64,000 nt of DNA from Galerina marginata (GCA_023014335.1 JAECYW010000015.1:1-64000); one strand, 5' to 3'. Shown: positions 11,299-22,530, counted from the first letter of the stretch. Translations and numbers: made by a program. The notes: generated by a model from the letters alone, not told the origin.

Positions 11299-13179
11299 CC
11301 TGTGATCACAGTAGTCAGCACTCCTTTTGTTCGAGAGGGGGTGGGTGGAAGATATTCAAGCTTTGCTTCCAGTTGAAACGAATCTTCAGCAGGAGGCGGA
11401 GTATGGCTTTGGTAAAGGAGAATGTGTACAGGAGGCCTGTTTAACAAGCGTCGGCGATGGCATCTCTTATATAAAGGTGCTACCAATGCATGAGTCAAGA
11501 AATCTTGACCCTAGACATCAGAAAAGTCTGACTCATCGTCGTGCGGCCCCAGGCAGTCGGAAGAGCTGTAGATCTAGAGCACTGTGGAGGTTTTGATTTT
11601 GTCCCTGGCGTTGCGTGATACTCATAAACCGGCCCGTATTGACGACCGCCGTGGGAAGTACTACTTAGTTCTGTCCATCCGCCATGATGTTTTTGTCTAT
11701 GCTGTGCACGGATGGGGCGGTGCTCTTCTACTCTACTACAATGGCCACGGTTTCCAAATCAACAGCCGGCGGAGACTTCAACCAAGGATAGAGAATCTGG
11801 GCGGCGTGGCAGACATTAGTCGCTTGTGGCCATGACTCCACTGGCAGCGCTGTGAGCCGGGACGAGGGCGGCCGAGATTCTCTCAAGAAGGTGGCGTAAG
11901 TATGACCCTCTCCGTTAGGCAGCGATTATTGACTTGATTTCGTACAAGTTCGGGGCTATAGTGAGTTGGATCCATGTTTCCTCGACTTCAACACCAACGT
12001 CGGTTTCTCGGGCCATGGCAGGCGTTGCACGAGCCACTCTTGCTCGTGGAATAGCATGTCCACCTGATCCTGTACACATACCTCGTTCTGCCCCATAAAT
12101 GCCCATATTGTCGTGTGTCCTGTCTCCTCTTTCTTCTACTTCGAGCCTGACATACGCCCTTCAGCCATCCAACATCAGCTATCACTGCCATGCCCCTTGT
12201 TTCGACGCGGAGAAGTACGTGATAACAGGTATATTTATTTTCATCCATTTAAAGCTTTTTGAAGATTCTGAACTGACGCACGTACGTCAGATTGGTTATT
12301 GTTCATATATCTAGTACCCTTGCACCCCGCCCATCAACTCTAGGATTCGACGTGTCGGCGTTCAATGTCCCGCGAGCACGCTGTCAAAGTCGAACCGACA
12401 TATTGAGATCTTTGATATAACAAACTGAGTACATGCTGAGTATCAATTCATATCGTCTTCGAATGCTTACTCACCTGGTTTCCGGCCATTTTCAGGACCC
12501 CCAATGCGACCTCGAGATATCAATGTCGAAGTCAGATGTCCCGTGGTAGTCTGCCAGCAACTGCAGCATCCACCTACCGGAGTCCCGAACGCCTGCACCC
12601 ACATCCTTCAAGCCGCGGCGTATGTTCCCGCTGCCTGAAAACAATTCAAGTACCCGATGAACAAATCTTAGCAATGACTCACCAAAACAGCCAGCCAGCC
12701 CTACCTGGGCGCTCGTCCTCACCGCCTGCGGCCACACCTCCAAACCTGGTTGAGAACATACAAGCCCGAAGGCCGAGTGCGGTCTGCCCAATCCGGGTAT
12801 CTCAACTATTGCTGGCAACTGAAACTTCGCCATTAAATTCATTTGCCAGCGTTAATTTCTCAAGCTCGCGTACCCACCACCTTCTTCATCCGTAGGAGCT
12901 GTTACATAAGACCAAGTGATCGTGCGTGACTGTCTTTTCCTTACGCGCCAGCTTGGAGGTGCTTGGTAGTGCACCCTCTGCGGGGGGCCAGCCAGCGGTC
13001 TTATTTTTTTTTCACAATTTTTTTCCTGAACTTTTACTTTGCCCGATATCTCTTTCAATAATTAGCAGCCACCACGATGTCCATGGAAGTCAATTGTTGG
13101 TCTTTGACAGAAGCATACCCAGTCTGAGTCTATGACCTTCTTCCTGTGCGCCTTTGTATTGAATCATTTATGCCATCCT
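11299..13179. other. No gene recognised
   Basis: A 1.9 kb stretch. Overlapping frames at 12492-12895 on both strands have no recognisable motif. The minus frame 11244-11498 could be a 5' exon of the F-box gene but no splice link was found. Copy 2 of the dispersed repeat lies at 12812-12890. Confidence 0.45.
12812..12890 (+). repeat. Dispersed repeat, copy 2
   Basis: Matches 8036-8095. Its extra block, tttgccagcgttaatttctc plus aagctc, matches 23 of 26 bases of the leader of the second pheromone-like gene at about 48311-48336. Confidence 0.5.
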
Positions 13180-13370
13180 ATCTACGCATTGGGACCGACC
13201 AACTTCCACTTTCATCAGCCGCCTCTATTTCTCCTGATCTGACCGACGAAGCGACCAATGACTTCCCATTCGCGATGCAGGTGTCCAAGAAGCATGGGAT
13301 CGTGTTCCTCGTCACGAAATTTGGTTTCATCCACCTCTACGACCTCAAATCCGGTGCCTGCGTGTATGTA
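13180..13370 (+). pseudogene. Clathrin heavy chain fragment (N-terminal beta-propeller part)
   Basis: One + frame reads [20 protein letters not shown] and then [19 protein letters not shown]. This matches a highly conserved propeller stretch of clathrin heavy chain (NDFPVAMQ...[13 protein letters not shown]). Clathrin heavy chain is about 1700 residues; only some 60 are recognisable here. The match ends abruptly at the left edge of the inverted-repeat element that begins at 13371, and nothing like clathrin is seen on the other side of that element. Upstream of 13180 the frame is not convincingly clathrin. It is therefore an isolated exon fragment, perhaps carried here by a duplication. Confidence 0.7.
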
Positions 13371-13489
13371 GTCTGTTTTGTACCACGCCCCCAAAACCAC
13401 GCTAGAAAATCTTTATGTAATCTTCGGACTTTTAAACCCCGGTCCGGCCTTGTCGCGTCAATATTCCTCTCTCCAGCTTTGTTCTTGAC
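13371..13489 (+). repeat. Left terminal inverted repeat of the helicase element
   Basis: Starts GTCTGTTTTGTACCACGCCC; pairs with 14940-15044 on the other strand. A block of about 14 bp near 13435-13450 is absent from the right copy. Confidence 0.75.
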
Positions 13490-13492
13490 GCG

Positions 13493-13605
13493 ATAATTCA
13501 ATCATACTTGCCCAGAAATTTCGCTTCTTTGTGGTCTGAAACCAATAATTCAATCATAATTGCCCATAAATTTTGATTATTTCGCTTCTTTGTGGTCTGA
13601 AACCA
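13493..13605 (+). repeat. Tandem duplication, two units (52 and 61 bp)
   Basis: Unit 1 is 13493-13544, unit 2 is 13545-13605. Both begin ataattcaatcata and end ttctttgtggtctgaaacca. Unit 2 has an extra 9 bp block (about tttgattat). It sits just before the helicase ATG at 13623. Confidence 0.85.
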
Positions 13606-13622
13606 ATTACGAGTCAAAAATA

Positions 13623-14652
13623 ATGGCTTCGGGAAACCGCTGGCAGGATTTCCGAGTCATAGGCCTTGAGACGATTGTAAAGAAAATTCTACCAACCTGG
13701 ACCGACCGTGACGGTCGACACGCGTTCCACCTTGAGCTCGTTTCTGGAATCCTGGACAGAAAGGACATGCGACATGGTTTTCTGTACTGCAACTGGTGCC
13801 GGAAAGTCAGCTGCGTTTGCCGTTCTCCTTGAGTACAACAGCCCAGGAGCCTATTCCCATGGTCTTCCTACTCGAGCAAAGCCTATCACACCAACGAGAT
13901 CTGGCCAAACTCGACGTATCCAGGTTTTCTAAATTCTTACTGCTACGCCTTGACCTACCTTGACGGATGCAAGGAAAACTTGACTCCGCTTGGCAACAGA
14001 AATCAAGGATTGTGTCAGATGGCAAGTCGTGTGTGTGGACCCAAAGCATCTCCGTGACAAGAAGTGGCGCGAAATCAGAGAGCTCACCTTTCGATCCAAC
14101 GCTTATTTGCGTGCGTCGATGAGGTCCACCTGATTAACTCCAGGCCTTTCTTTTCGTCCCGCTTTCACCGTCATTGGAATATTCTTCCGTGGACGCTTTC
14201 CGTCGTCAATTTCTGTTCTTCGGCTCGCAGTAGCTCTCGAACTTGGTCTTCCAACCGAATCTGTTTGCAGGTCTTGACTTTTTTTGAAGGAATGAGCGCC
14301 AAAATACGCACTTCACTATCCTATTCATGGCTCATGGGATGACTGGCAATAAATTTCCAGAATTACTTCCGTACTTGGCTAGCGGAAGAAAGACGATAAT
14401 ACACTGCCAAACACTTCGTCCAGTCCTCAGCGTACACACTTACCTTTGGCGCTGTCAACCGAATGGAGCCAACAAACTCATACAAGCTCGAATTTACCAT
14501 TCGATCAGCACCCTAAAGTACAATCACGAGACGATCCACCTAGTCGAGACTGATCCTCGTTGTCAAATTGTCATCGCGACAGTCGCTTTTTCTAACGGGC
14601 TCAATGCGAAGATGCTGCTTGAATTGGCCTGGGCCGACTCGAAGGTTCACTG
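13623..14652 (+). pseudogene. DEAD/RecQ-like helicase relic of a dispersed agaricomycete family
   Basis: The N-terminus MASGNRWQDFRVIGLETI (ATG 13623) is the conserved start of a helicase-like family I recognise as repeated in mushroom genomes. In other frames follow a Walker A motif in TATGAGKSAAFAV, a Walker B DEVH box in ACVDEVHLIN, and the second helicase lobe in SGRKTIIHCQT and a TDPRCQIVIATVAFSNGLN stretch. The frame changes at least four times (near 13765, 13890, 14110 and 14300), so no complete protein can be made. The whole lies inside the inverted-repeat element 13371-15044, which suggests the family is spread by such elements. Confidence 0.7.
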
Positions 14653-14939
14653 AGCTTGCTGAAGGGAGAGCCGAGAGATGTCAGCGAAGTAATGGGCAAA
14701 GAAAGTTGGAGACTATCAGGAGAAGTCTTGACAGATAGCAACGCTCCAGACTTTGACGAACTGGGTGTAGATTGCGATAGGAAAGAGGAGATGAACCGTG
14801 GTGTTTCCGGCCTTGAACTGAGCGTGTTTCCTTGTATGATTGGACAGTTTGAACATTGTTTTCACTATGAGTCATTCTATAAAGGGGATATAAATTGAAT
14901 TTGAGATGATAGAACACGTTGTGGAACTATAAATGCGTC

Positions 14940-15044
14940 GAGAGTCAAGAATGAGGAGGGAATATTGACGCAACACGGTTTCAAAGTCCAAAGACTATAT
15001 AAACATTTTCCAGCGCGGTTTTGGGGGCGTGGTAAAAACAGGAC
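14940..15044 (-). repeat. Right terminal inverted repeat of the helicase element
   Basis: Read on the minus strand it starts GTCCTGTTTTTACCACGCCC, differing from the left end by single-base indels and substitutions. Confidence 0.75.
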
Positions 15045-16260
15045 TAGATGAGACTTGAGCTCCATGGGAGGTCTTGCATGGGAGGTCTTGCATTTGACTG
15101 CGTTTGAATCGCTTTGCTACAGTAGGAAACAGGGTCCGCAAGAGTCCTTCGCGACGGAGGTAGTGGTAGGACCCAGACTGGCGTTTGGATTGCCTTGTTG
15201 GAGTGGGAAGGAACACAGGCAATCCCAGTGGGTGGAGCCGGCAGTTTGGTTCGCTCTGATGTTGACCTCATTTGAGTGGCACTGTTGGGGTTTTGAAAAC
15301 TGGCCTTACCCACTAGGTGGGCGCATCCAAGTGTAGCTGTCAGTGATCCTCGTTGGATTGGCCCTGATGGTGCCTGAGGGTTGTTAAAAGGGCGGGGTGA
15401 TACACTCTTTGACAAGGGTGGTGGTGGGACATGGGTATGGCAGCCGTTGGAAGCAGGACCGCCTCTTGTTGCTACATTGTCCGCTCGCTTGGGAGGTTTG
15501 TTTGCCTGAAGCTTCGTAGATGGGCGACTCGCCACTTGGTCTTCTGGGTGGTGTTTTTTTCTTGCGGGGACATTCAACTTGTTCGCGTCTGAGTCCAACA
15601 ATTCATCTCCTTCCGAGTCCGACAGGTCGGAACGAGACCGCTTAGGGAAGGATAAATATGTGCAATAATTGAGAAGGCTTGGACCTACTTTGATGCTTGT
15701 TTTAAATCTGTGCCGTAAGTTATTGTGGTGTGTTCGGGTCAGGCGCATAACCAAGTAAATGTTGCTGTCACGGTCCTGCTCCATGAAGCTATCAGGGTAT
15801 TTTTCCAGGATCTGAGTAGAGGTGTCAGGGTGCCGGACAGAGAACAGGTGGAGGTGTTGAATCATACCTTATTTTGAATAGTTTCTTCGGCTTTGAGTTG
15901 GATGCTTGGAGGGTCATCGATGTTATAGTATGTCTCTGAAAGTGATCGAAGGAATTCCTGCTTCCAAGTCGGTATAAATAGCAGACAAAAATCAGTTCAC
16001 TCACGAGCACCCGTACGAGCACATCAGGGTTATTCTTCAATTTCCAAGCATCTGCAAGTTGTAACTTGTAGCTGCGTTTGCCAAGAGGAAGAACACCTTC
16101 AGGACAATTCTCTCCTGTTTCAATGATCAGCTACAATAACATTGAAAGAAAAGGCTGGAGCTTACGAATAGATATAGTCATTATGCCGTGTAGGATCGAA
16201 TGCAAAAGATAAGTAGAAGGTGAGTCTGAAACCCTTTATACGAATCATGTTGACGCGAAC
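15044..16260 (-). CDS. Unrecognised protein, C-terminus truncated by the helicase element
   Basis: Supported exons are 15868-15957, 15689-15811 and 15044-15640, all phase 0, with introns 15812-15867 and 15641-15688. An upstream exon ends at 16005 (LADAWKLKNNPDVLVRVL) and a first exon with ATG near 16240 (MIRIKGFRLTFYLSFAF) is likely, though that junction is unresolved. The middle has a folded-looking block (ILEKYPDSFMEQDRDSN). The C-terminal 200 residues are low complexity, rich in Pro, Ser, Lys, with an acidic SDSEGDELLDSD stretch and a repeated SKAIQT motif. I do not recognise the family. Its stop codon (15044-15046) is made from the last base of the adjacent element plus the TA target site, so the original C-terminus has been lost. 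Confidence 0.55.
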
Positions 16261-17022
16261 CCAATGTTGATCAACAGAGTTTAATCTTTCAGACGCGACG
16301 CGTGTCCACATTCGGCCCGGAACGCAGGCGCGGGATCCTTCTTTCTCACGATTTGTTGGGCGAGCCCACCACTTTCCTCCTCCTAGTTCGACTCGGCCTC
16401 ACCGCCGCTAACGCCTTACATGCTGGTCAGAGCTTCGCGAATTGTTGAAGCCAGGCTGAGGTAAGTGACCCGGCATGACAGATTAATGAAGCATTGGAGG
16501 TCTAGAGTTCGACAAGGTCAGTATCTCGCAACCTGGCGTATTCAGTGAAGCCCTCTGACGAAACCTGACGAAATTTGGCCAGTGATGGAAATAGGCGTGA
16601 ATGACCGTGAGGGCGATCTCGACTGGAGTCCCTGGGTAGGGGGGGTTGTGGTGCCGGAGGCTTAGAAAAAATTTATTGTTAGGGCGTCAAATTTCGAATT
16701 TGGTAGCTGCCCACGGTGTACTACATAATAATTTATTCCCTGGGACTTTTTATGATACGGAAAAGACTCATTCTTGATAGCTGGTCCACATTTACCTCCG
16801 GCGGGGAAGATTTTTGATAACTGACAGGCAAAGCGAGACTTCAAAAACAGTGCAGTACCATATATTTGATGCGTATCATATCTCGCGCTGCCGGAGGAGT
16901 TTGACAACCTAATTGTAGGAGCCTCCCAGTTCCCCGCAAGTTACTGATCTTTGTGTCTGCACAATTTTGTCAGACATCATACAGAGTGCTTGGAATCAAC
17001 AGCTTTTTGCCCCCCTTTCTTC
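16261..17022. other. Intergenic, no gene recognised
   Basis: Between two minus-strand genes. One open frame (16662-16907 -) has no family features. Confidence 0.45.
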
Positions 17023-17786
17023 CTAAAATCCTTCTTGAGGCCAAGTCAAAGTTGACAGTGGATCATCCTTATTGATCACGTAGACTATGTCCTCGTCCTT
17101 TTTGGCCTAAGTGAGTTGTCAGTTTTTGCCAGTCCTCACAGCAACCATGACTGACCTGGAGCTCTTCCAATCTGTCAGTCAATAACTTTTCTGTCTGATG
17201 CTTAGCGCGCCAGGTCTCTTCAATTTCTTGCTCCAATTCTATGCGTCTCCTTTCTTGGTCTGCGATCTGCAAGAAGTTTGAATGGGGTCAGTAACGTTCT
17301 TCATAGTTGGAAATCACGTGTACCCTCGCCTTGGATTCTTTGGGCTCTTGAACAACTCGCTCTTCCGCCTCTTCGAGAGCCTTCACCCTTTCGACGAGAG
17401 GGACAAGGAATCTAATGACAGGGTGCACGGCACCGATCCATTTATAACATCATGGCCTGCCTGGACAGTGTCAAAGTCATTAGAATAGCCATATAATGGA
17501 AAAATAAGACTTACCTAGCAATTTTGCTGCGGATTGGGAAACCATTTGACAAAAGCACGTAAATCTCCTGTGAGTAAAACGAAAGGATTGCGAAAGGAGG
17601 CCCAGTACAGGACCTATCAGAAACTTCACATTTGCCTCGCACCGGGTGGCTGTACTCAAGTGCAAAGAATGCTCCATGCGTCAACCGCACAGTGCTTAAT
17701 TTCCCAACCAAATGAACACCAATGTCGTCTACCGCTAACGATATGAATTCGGCAAGCCTCCCACAAATGACGCAGCCTTTCCACAA
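17023..17786 (-). CDS. Small coiled-coil protein, unrecognised
   Basis: Four exons can be joined in frame. They run from a 5' exon beginning near 17786, through FALEYSHP, then a GFPIRSKIAR exon, then FLVPLVERVKALEEAEERVV, then the coil exon (RRRIELEQEIEETWRAKH), and finally KKDEDIVYVINKDD ending at 17023. Introns begin GTGCGAGG, GTAAGTCT, GTACACGT and GTCAGTCA. The Glu/Lys/Leu-rich heptads from the third exon to the end predict a coiled coil of about 70 residues. The family is not recognised, the start is uncertain, and the first exon may extend upstream. No frameshift is needed. Confidence 0.45.
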
Positions 17787-18949
17787 CCGTACGCGAGGAT
17801 GGCAAAGACAGGAAGAATCACTGGCAATGACGACGGCAGCAGCGACAACTGGAAGTAATTGAGACTGCTGTCCAACTTTGGGCTAACGTCATTGATTCGG
17901 TAGGCGTCCGTGCCTGCCATTGTGCCCATGTATCTATTTTTTTGCTGCCATCCATCTCGCCAGACGATACCTCCTCCCCTCTCCCTCCAGATTCCGCATA
18001 AATTGCTATCAGCATTGACAGCGAAGCCGGTGGCTGCAATAACCGGAAGCAGTCGAGGCTGCTGTTCCGACTCGGTTGGACGTTGGTGCAATTGTTTTCT
18101 TCCATATCAAAGGCGGCGCGGAGGAGCGAGACGTTAACGATAACGGCGGCGGCTTCCTCAGTGCTTCTCCGACGGTCGTACTGGCCGAACATTGGGTAAC
18201 GAGAGTTCACTGGCTCTTAGAAACAACGTAAGCAAGTGTTCAACAAGAGAAGGAATGGGAACCACCTGAGAGCTGCACCGAACGGATGCGTGGAGATCAC
18301 CACCTCCTAAAGCAAACCTGGCACAATTTCGCATCATTATCTAGGTGGCGAACGCAAGCAACGACGTTTCCTGTTGTGTCCTTTCGGGGTGTGCGACTAC
18401 ACAGTGGTCGAGCATGGCTTGAGTCACTGCAGTACGATACGAACTGTTGCTCGTTGGAAATGGAAGGCAAGGAGGGTATGGATGAGCAAAGGGACCTGGT
18501 AAGAACGATCCCTGTGCTCGTGAACAAAAGTGCGATGGAAAAAGGAGTGCGCGGCGTGGGGTAGCAGTGAGTGCGGTCAAAGTGCAGTTGCAGCGTCGAG
18601 GATTCGAGAGGGAACCATAACGGTGCAGGAAGAAAATGGTTGGGGCAGCGAGGACGCCAAATTCCCAACGCACTTGCGCCAGCAAAATAACGGGCAGGAT
18701 TGAGGTGTCAGTCACAGTGGGTGATGGAGCTGGTAGGTAAAGAAAACAAAATTAATCAGGAATCGAGGGGCAATGGTGAAAAAACGTACCAACATTCAAA
18801 CTTAAGGCCCAGTGACAGTGCGGGTTGTTCAGTTTGGATAAGATTGGTTGTATTTGGAATTTGTCTGTTCAGATCGGTTACTGTTGGTTGAGTTCAACAT
18901 CGATTCAAAATCCAGGGGTCTGTGAAGATTATAAGAACTCACTTTTACA
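17787..18949. other. No gene recognised
   Basis: Overlapping frames on both strands at 17735-18210 and 18286-18715 look like shadows of each other. Two stretches of about 60 bp (near 17835 and 18020) are roughly two-thirds identical, hinting at an old local duplication. Confidence 0.4.
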
Positions 18950-20400
18950 AAGTAAAAGACTCGTAACTTGATCCACCTAGCCAGATCACCCCATTCCGTC
19001 TTACGTACTACGACAATGAGCAGCAGCAACGTACATTTGCTGCTCGTATGTCAGCGCGGGGAAATCCATGAGTAAACGCCTAAAGATGTTCATCTACATT
19101 AGCTACAATAATAATTGGCAAGGGAGACCGCAAGGAGAACGTACCATAATGCCGTCAACAATTCCGTAGTCGTCCCAAAGTGCCTTCGTTCCCAAAGCCT
19201 TGAAGAGAGCCTCCGTGAGGTCATGACACCTTCGGACACCTCCATCAAGATTGTTCCAATGGGCATCGCATCTTTGATGAAGATCAATGGACTGCAAGAA
19301 AACACAGTGCTAGGACAAGCTTACCGTGGACACCAATTCTGAACGATACATACAAGAAGTACCTGCTCAGGGTAATCAGCGATGTAAGGGCCAAGCCCGT
19401 AAAATGTTCGACGATAATGTCCACCCGCATATCGTACGACCTTGGATTCCGTCATCGCCGGCTTCAATGATTGAGGAATACGATTTATTGATCCATGAAA
19501 AAGCTGGCGACGGAACATCCGGAACCCGTCTGAATCTTCGTGCTCCTTGGTAGCTTTGAGTACATTTCAGTACAATATAAGACTGATGGTCATGCTCATC
19601 AGTGACTTCCTTGGCTGCGAAATGGATCTCAGTCGCAAAGTCCGTTAGATTAGAGAGTTGGTTGTGGAGCACAATCACCGACGCCGATTGCGTCAATAGT
19701 GTCGTACAAGTCCTGCTTGTTAACAAATGGCGGATCTTGGTCCTCTGGTAGTGTTGCAGTCCAGATATGTAGGAGCTCGTTGATGTTGGACGCCGACATT
19801 TGATTCTTGCGAAATAGTAAGCAAGTTCAAATTCGGCACGGTTCGCAAAGTCGTCGGCAGGTGGTCGATCCCAGGGTGGCGGCGACGCCCCTTCGGGCAG
19901 AAAGTTTCCCTTGGAATCACAAGGAAGACCTGCAGGAGAAAGAGGTCGTGAAATAAGACTGAATTCAAAAGAGGAAGAAAGGCGTACCATCGATTAATGG
20001 GTGATATCGAACACTTTCGCCTCTCTTATGCGATGGACCATCTTCCGTAGTATCCATTGGCTCGTCTTCAGCACCAGAGGCACCTGTGTTCGGACTCGGA
20101 GGGTCGTTATTGTTGATAAATTGTTGCTCGGGGGCCGCAGCTTGATTTTGTGGCGAAGGTGCATGGTTTTCTGGAACACGCAAGGTGTATTTTGAGATGA
20201 TTGTTGAGACCACCACGGTTCGTAAATGCCATTCATTGTGGCACTGGGCATGGAATGTTTCGAGCCTTGATTGTTCGAGGCATTGCGGAGACAAGCTGAT
20301 GGTTGGAAACGGTGGGAAGGCTGCGTTGACGGAAAGTAAATGAGGTTGGTCAAATGCATGTACATACGGCTGATCACCCACCGATAATGTGTTGTTACAT
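18950..20400 (-). pseudogene. Plavaka-like transposase relic (N-terminal half)
   Basis: Minus-strand pieces follow the order of the Plavaka transposases of Basidiomycota. First is a C2H2-like remnant (FTNRGGLNNHLKIH, near 20200). Next is HPLIDG, joined by a proper intron to LPCDSKGNFLPEGASPPPWD and RAEFELAYYFARI. Then come ATEIHFAAKEVTDEHD, FRRQLFHGSINRI, YGLGPYIADYPEQ and GTKALWDDYGIVDGI. The last blocks are in different frames, the central catalytic section is largely missing or broken, and no inverted repeats were located, so this is a dead copy. It is divergent from, and almost touches, the gene starting at 20412. The family name rests on remembered motifs. Confidence 0.7.
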
Positions 20401-20411
20401 TACTGTCTTCA

Positions 20412-22530
20412 TGGCGCCAAAAGCTGGGCTCTCCAAGTTCAAACCAACGATCGAGACGCGAAGTGGTAACAAGACCCGACACGCTGGCCAAGTCGTCAAT
20501 GATGCCATGCAAAGGCGTCGGACTCCTGCGGAAATGGCGAAGGTTCGTGCGGAAGAGGCTCGTGTGCAACTGGAGAAACAGACGGAGGACGCGGCGAACA
20601 TTCAACGTGCTGCTGATGTTGAAGATTGAAGATCGGCTGCGGAAGGAAGACATCGACCGTCGATCTTCCAATCGCCACTCAACAAGCCAGGATCCATTTC
20701 GTACACCAGTGGCCACTGTCGATGACGCTGAACGAGCTGAAGATAAAGGTGTGTCAGTTTAATTACAACTTTCTGGAAACGAAACATCAGGTACTCATTT
20801 GTTAGGCCGGGAAGTAAACCAAGACCCCAAAGCTACGGATCCAGATCATTTAGAGGACCAGATAGTAGTGGCGAGGAATATTCCCCTCCCACCTATGCTG
20901 GTGGAGACGAGAGTGAGGTTGAGTCCGAGGAATCCGACTTGGATGGGGATGTAGAGAGAGGAGCCGAACCACAGAAACCCAAGAGAGGGAAGAAGCCGAA
21001 AACAGCAAGAGCTGACATCAGGGCCAAACGGTATTTGCACCCTCGCCTCGACCGCTCACCAAGCGCAAGGCACATGATAGGTTTGCTCTACATGATGCGA
21101 TGTCTTGCCTCTTGTACTTGCTGACGAGTCCCTGAATAGTGGCAGACAGGAATCCGGCAGACAGGAATCCAGCGGCAATCCAAGAAGAAAAAGGTCAAGG
21201 GTTCTGCCGGTTGGGACGCAATCAGTGGACCAGAATCTCGCACCCAGGATGCCGGCGAGAAAGACGATTCGATGGTGAGACCAGGTGGATTCATGGCAGA
21301 TGGTGAGACCGATGTTGTGGAGCATAAATCTCTGTCCGGTTTCCAAGGAAAGAGGATCGTGGTGAGTTGTCATTTTAAAACCTTTGGACGATAAACTCCT
21401 GCTTGGCTGTAGGTGAATAACATCAAGATTTCCGACTCCAAACCGATGGCCCAAAGCACGAAGAGGGCACAACGTGGCGGCGCTACCAAGTGGAAGCTTG
21501 ACCACCTTCCATCTGGAGCTGCCTTCACTGAGTCTCTCGCCCCGCTCGCCAAAAATCAAGGTCGGCACTCTCGATGCCTGGGAAGGGTTCTCGTCAGTCC
21601 AGATTCAACATCTGGTTGATGCTATTTTCCCCGAGGATGGACACATCATTGAAGATAACGACGTTGGGGCGGCCTGGTAAGATTTAATGTCCAAATTTTT
21701 CCCCTTGTTCATCTCTTTGTGGTAGGTTGGCTACCGCCTCAGCAACTGGCGTAACGGCTTCTTTACGCGTGCCAGAACCGCGGTCAAGAACTTCCTCGAA
21801 GCTGGAGAAGGGATACTTGTCGAGGGCCCGGCTGACATCGCCGAATACCTTAGCTTATTCACTGAGATCCAGGGCAATCCGCCTACTGCCCCATTCCACT
21901 GGCGAGTGTGGGACGAAGACGAGGAAACAGGCAAGATCACAAAAAAGGTATTTCTTTTAGCTATTCACTTACTTGTATTGACTTGAAATTTCGCAATCGT
22001 AAAGGGTTGTCTTCAAAATGAGCTTATCATGTCTTTAGCTCATGCTTATTTTGCCGAATACGAGGACATTCCGGATCCACGCGACCTCTACCCCTCGGAG
22101 CCGCCTGGGGGGGCGTTGATACTTGCGATGCAAGCTGTGAGTTTTCTAACACGTCTTACATGAAGTTGATAATTAACCATCGTCGTTTCAGGTGGAACTT
22201 GCTTTCACATTTTGGAGTACTGGAGAATTTATCGAAGATAAGTCCTCCCATTTCTCTGCGGAAAAATATGGTGACAACGTCAAAAGGAAGCCCAGCGCCG
22301 ACGGCGGAAGGGCAAAGGATGTCAAGGTCCTGGTTGCTGGTCGATTCAAGCCGACAATCCGCAGTCTTACCGTGGAGAAACACTGGGTCCCGATCTTCAA
22401 AGCCGTCACGGATATTCCCAATGTCAATCGGAAGAAGAAGGCTCGCAGCAAATCAGCCTCTTCGCGTGCAAGTTCAGAGATGATCGTCGACGAAACGCCC
22501 GAGTTCATATTAGTTTCCGACGAGGACTAG
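20412..22530 (+). pseudogene. Agaricomycete expanded family protein (transposon-associated type), frameshifted
   Basis: Start MAPKAGLSKFKPTIETRSGN is typical of a mushroom protein family of unknown function. Later blocks are also typical: acidic ESEVESEESDLDGDVE, WKLDHLPSGAAF, DAWEGFSSVQIQHLVDAIF, YRLSNWRNGFFTRAR, APFHWRVWDEDEETG, AHAYFAEYEDIPDP and FWSTGEFIEDKSSHFSAEKY; the frame ends at 22530. Introns near 20755, 21362, 21680, 21948 and 22138 have good GT-AG sites. Three frame breaks were found: a 7 bp tandem duplication (tgaagat) at about 20622-20635 that creates a stop, a shift near 21548 after LAPLAK, and one at the 21725 junction. A role is unknown; members often sit beside transposons. 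Confidence 0.6.

Larger units (their letters stand above)
13371..15044. mobile_element. TIR element with TA target duplication carrying a helicase-like gene
   Basis: The left end (from 13371) and the reverse complement of the right end (from 15044) are homologous over about 120 bp with a few indels. The shared core is TACCACGCCCCCAAAACC; further shared parts are a GAAAAT.TTTAT block, a GGACTTT block and GCGTCAATATTCC. TA lies directly outside both ends (13369-13370 and 15045-15046), as expected of Tc1/mariner-type integration. Inside are a tandem duplication (13493-13605) and a decayed DEAD/RecQ-like helicase frame (13623-14652). No transposase is seen. The element may be non-autonomous, or the helicase may belong to it. 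The class is not one I can name. Confidence 0.7.

Noticed and set aside
12492..12895. Paired frames of 116 and 119 codons on opposite strands
   Set aside because: High GC antisense pair without family likeness.
17735..18210. Minus frames of 118 and 130 codons
   Set aside because: They overlap in different frames with no motif, and only weak repeats; not enough to call a gene.
19994..20716. 240-codon minus frame as a gene
   Set aside because: Its residues show no family likeness and it overlaps both the true Plavaka frame and exon 1 of the plus gene; a shadow.
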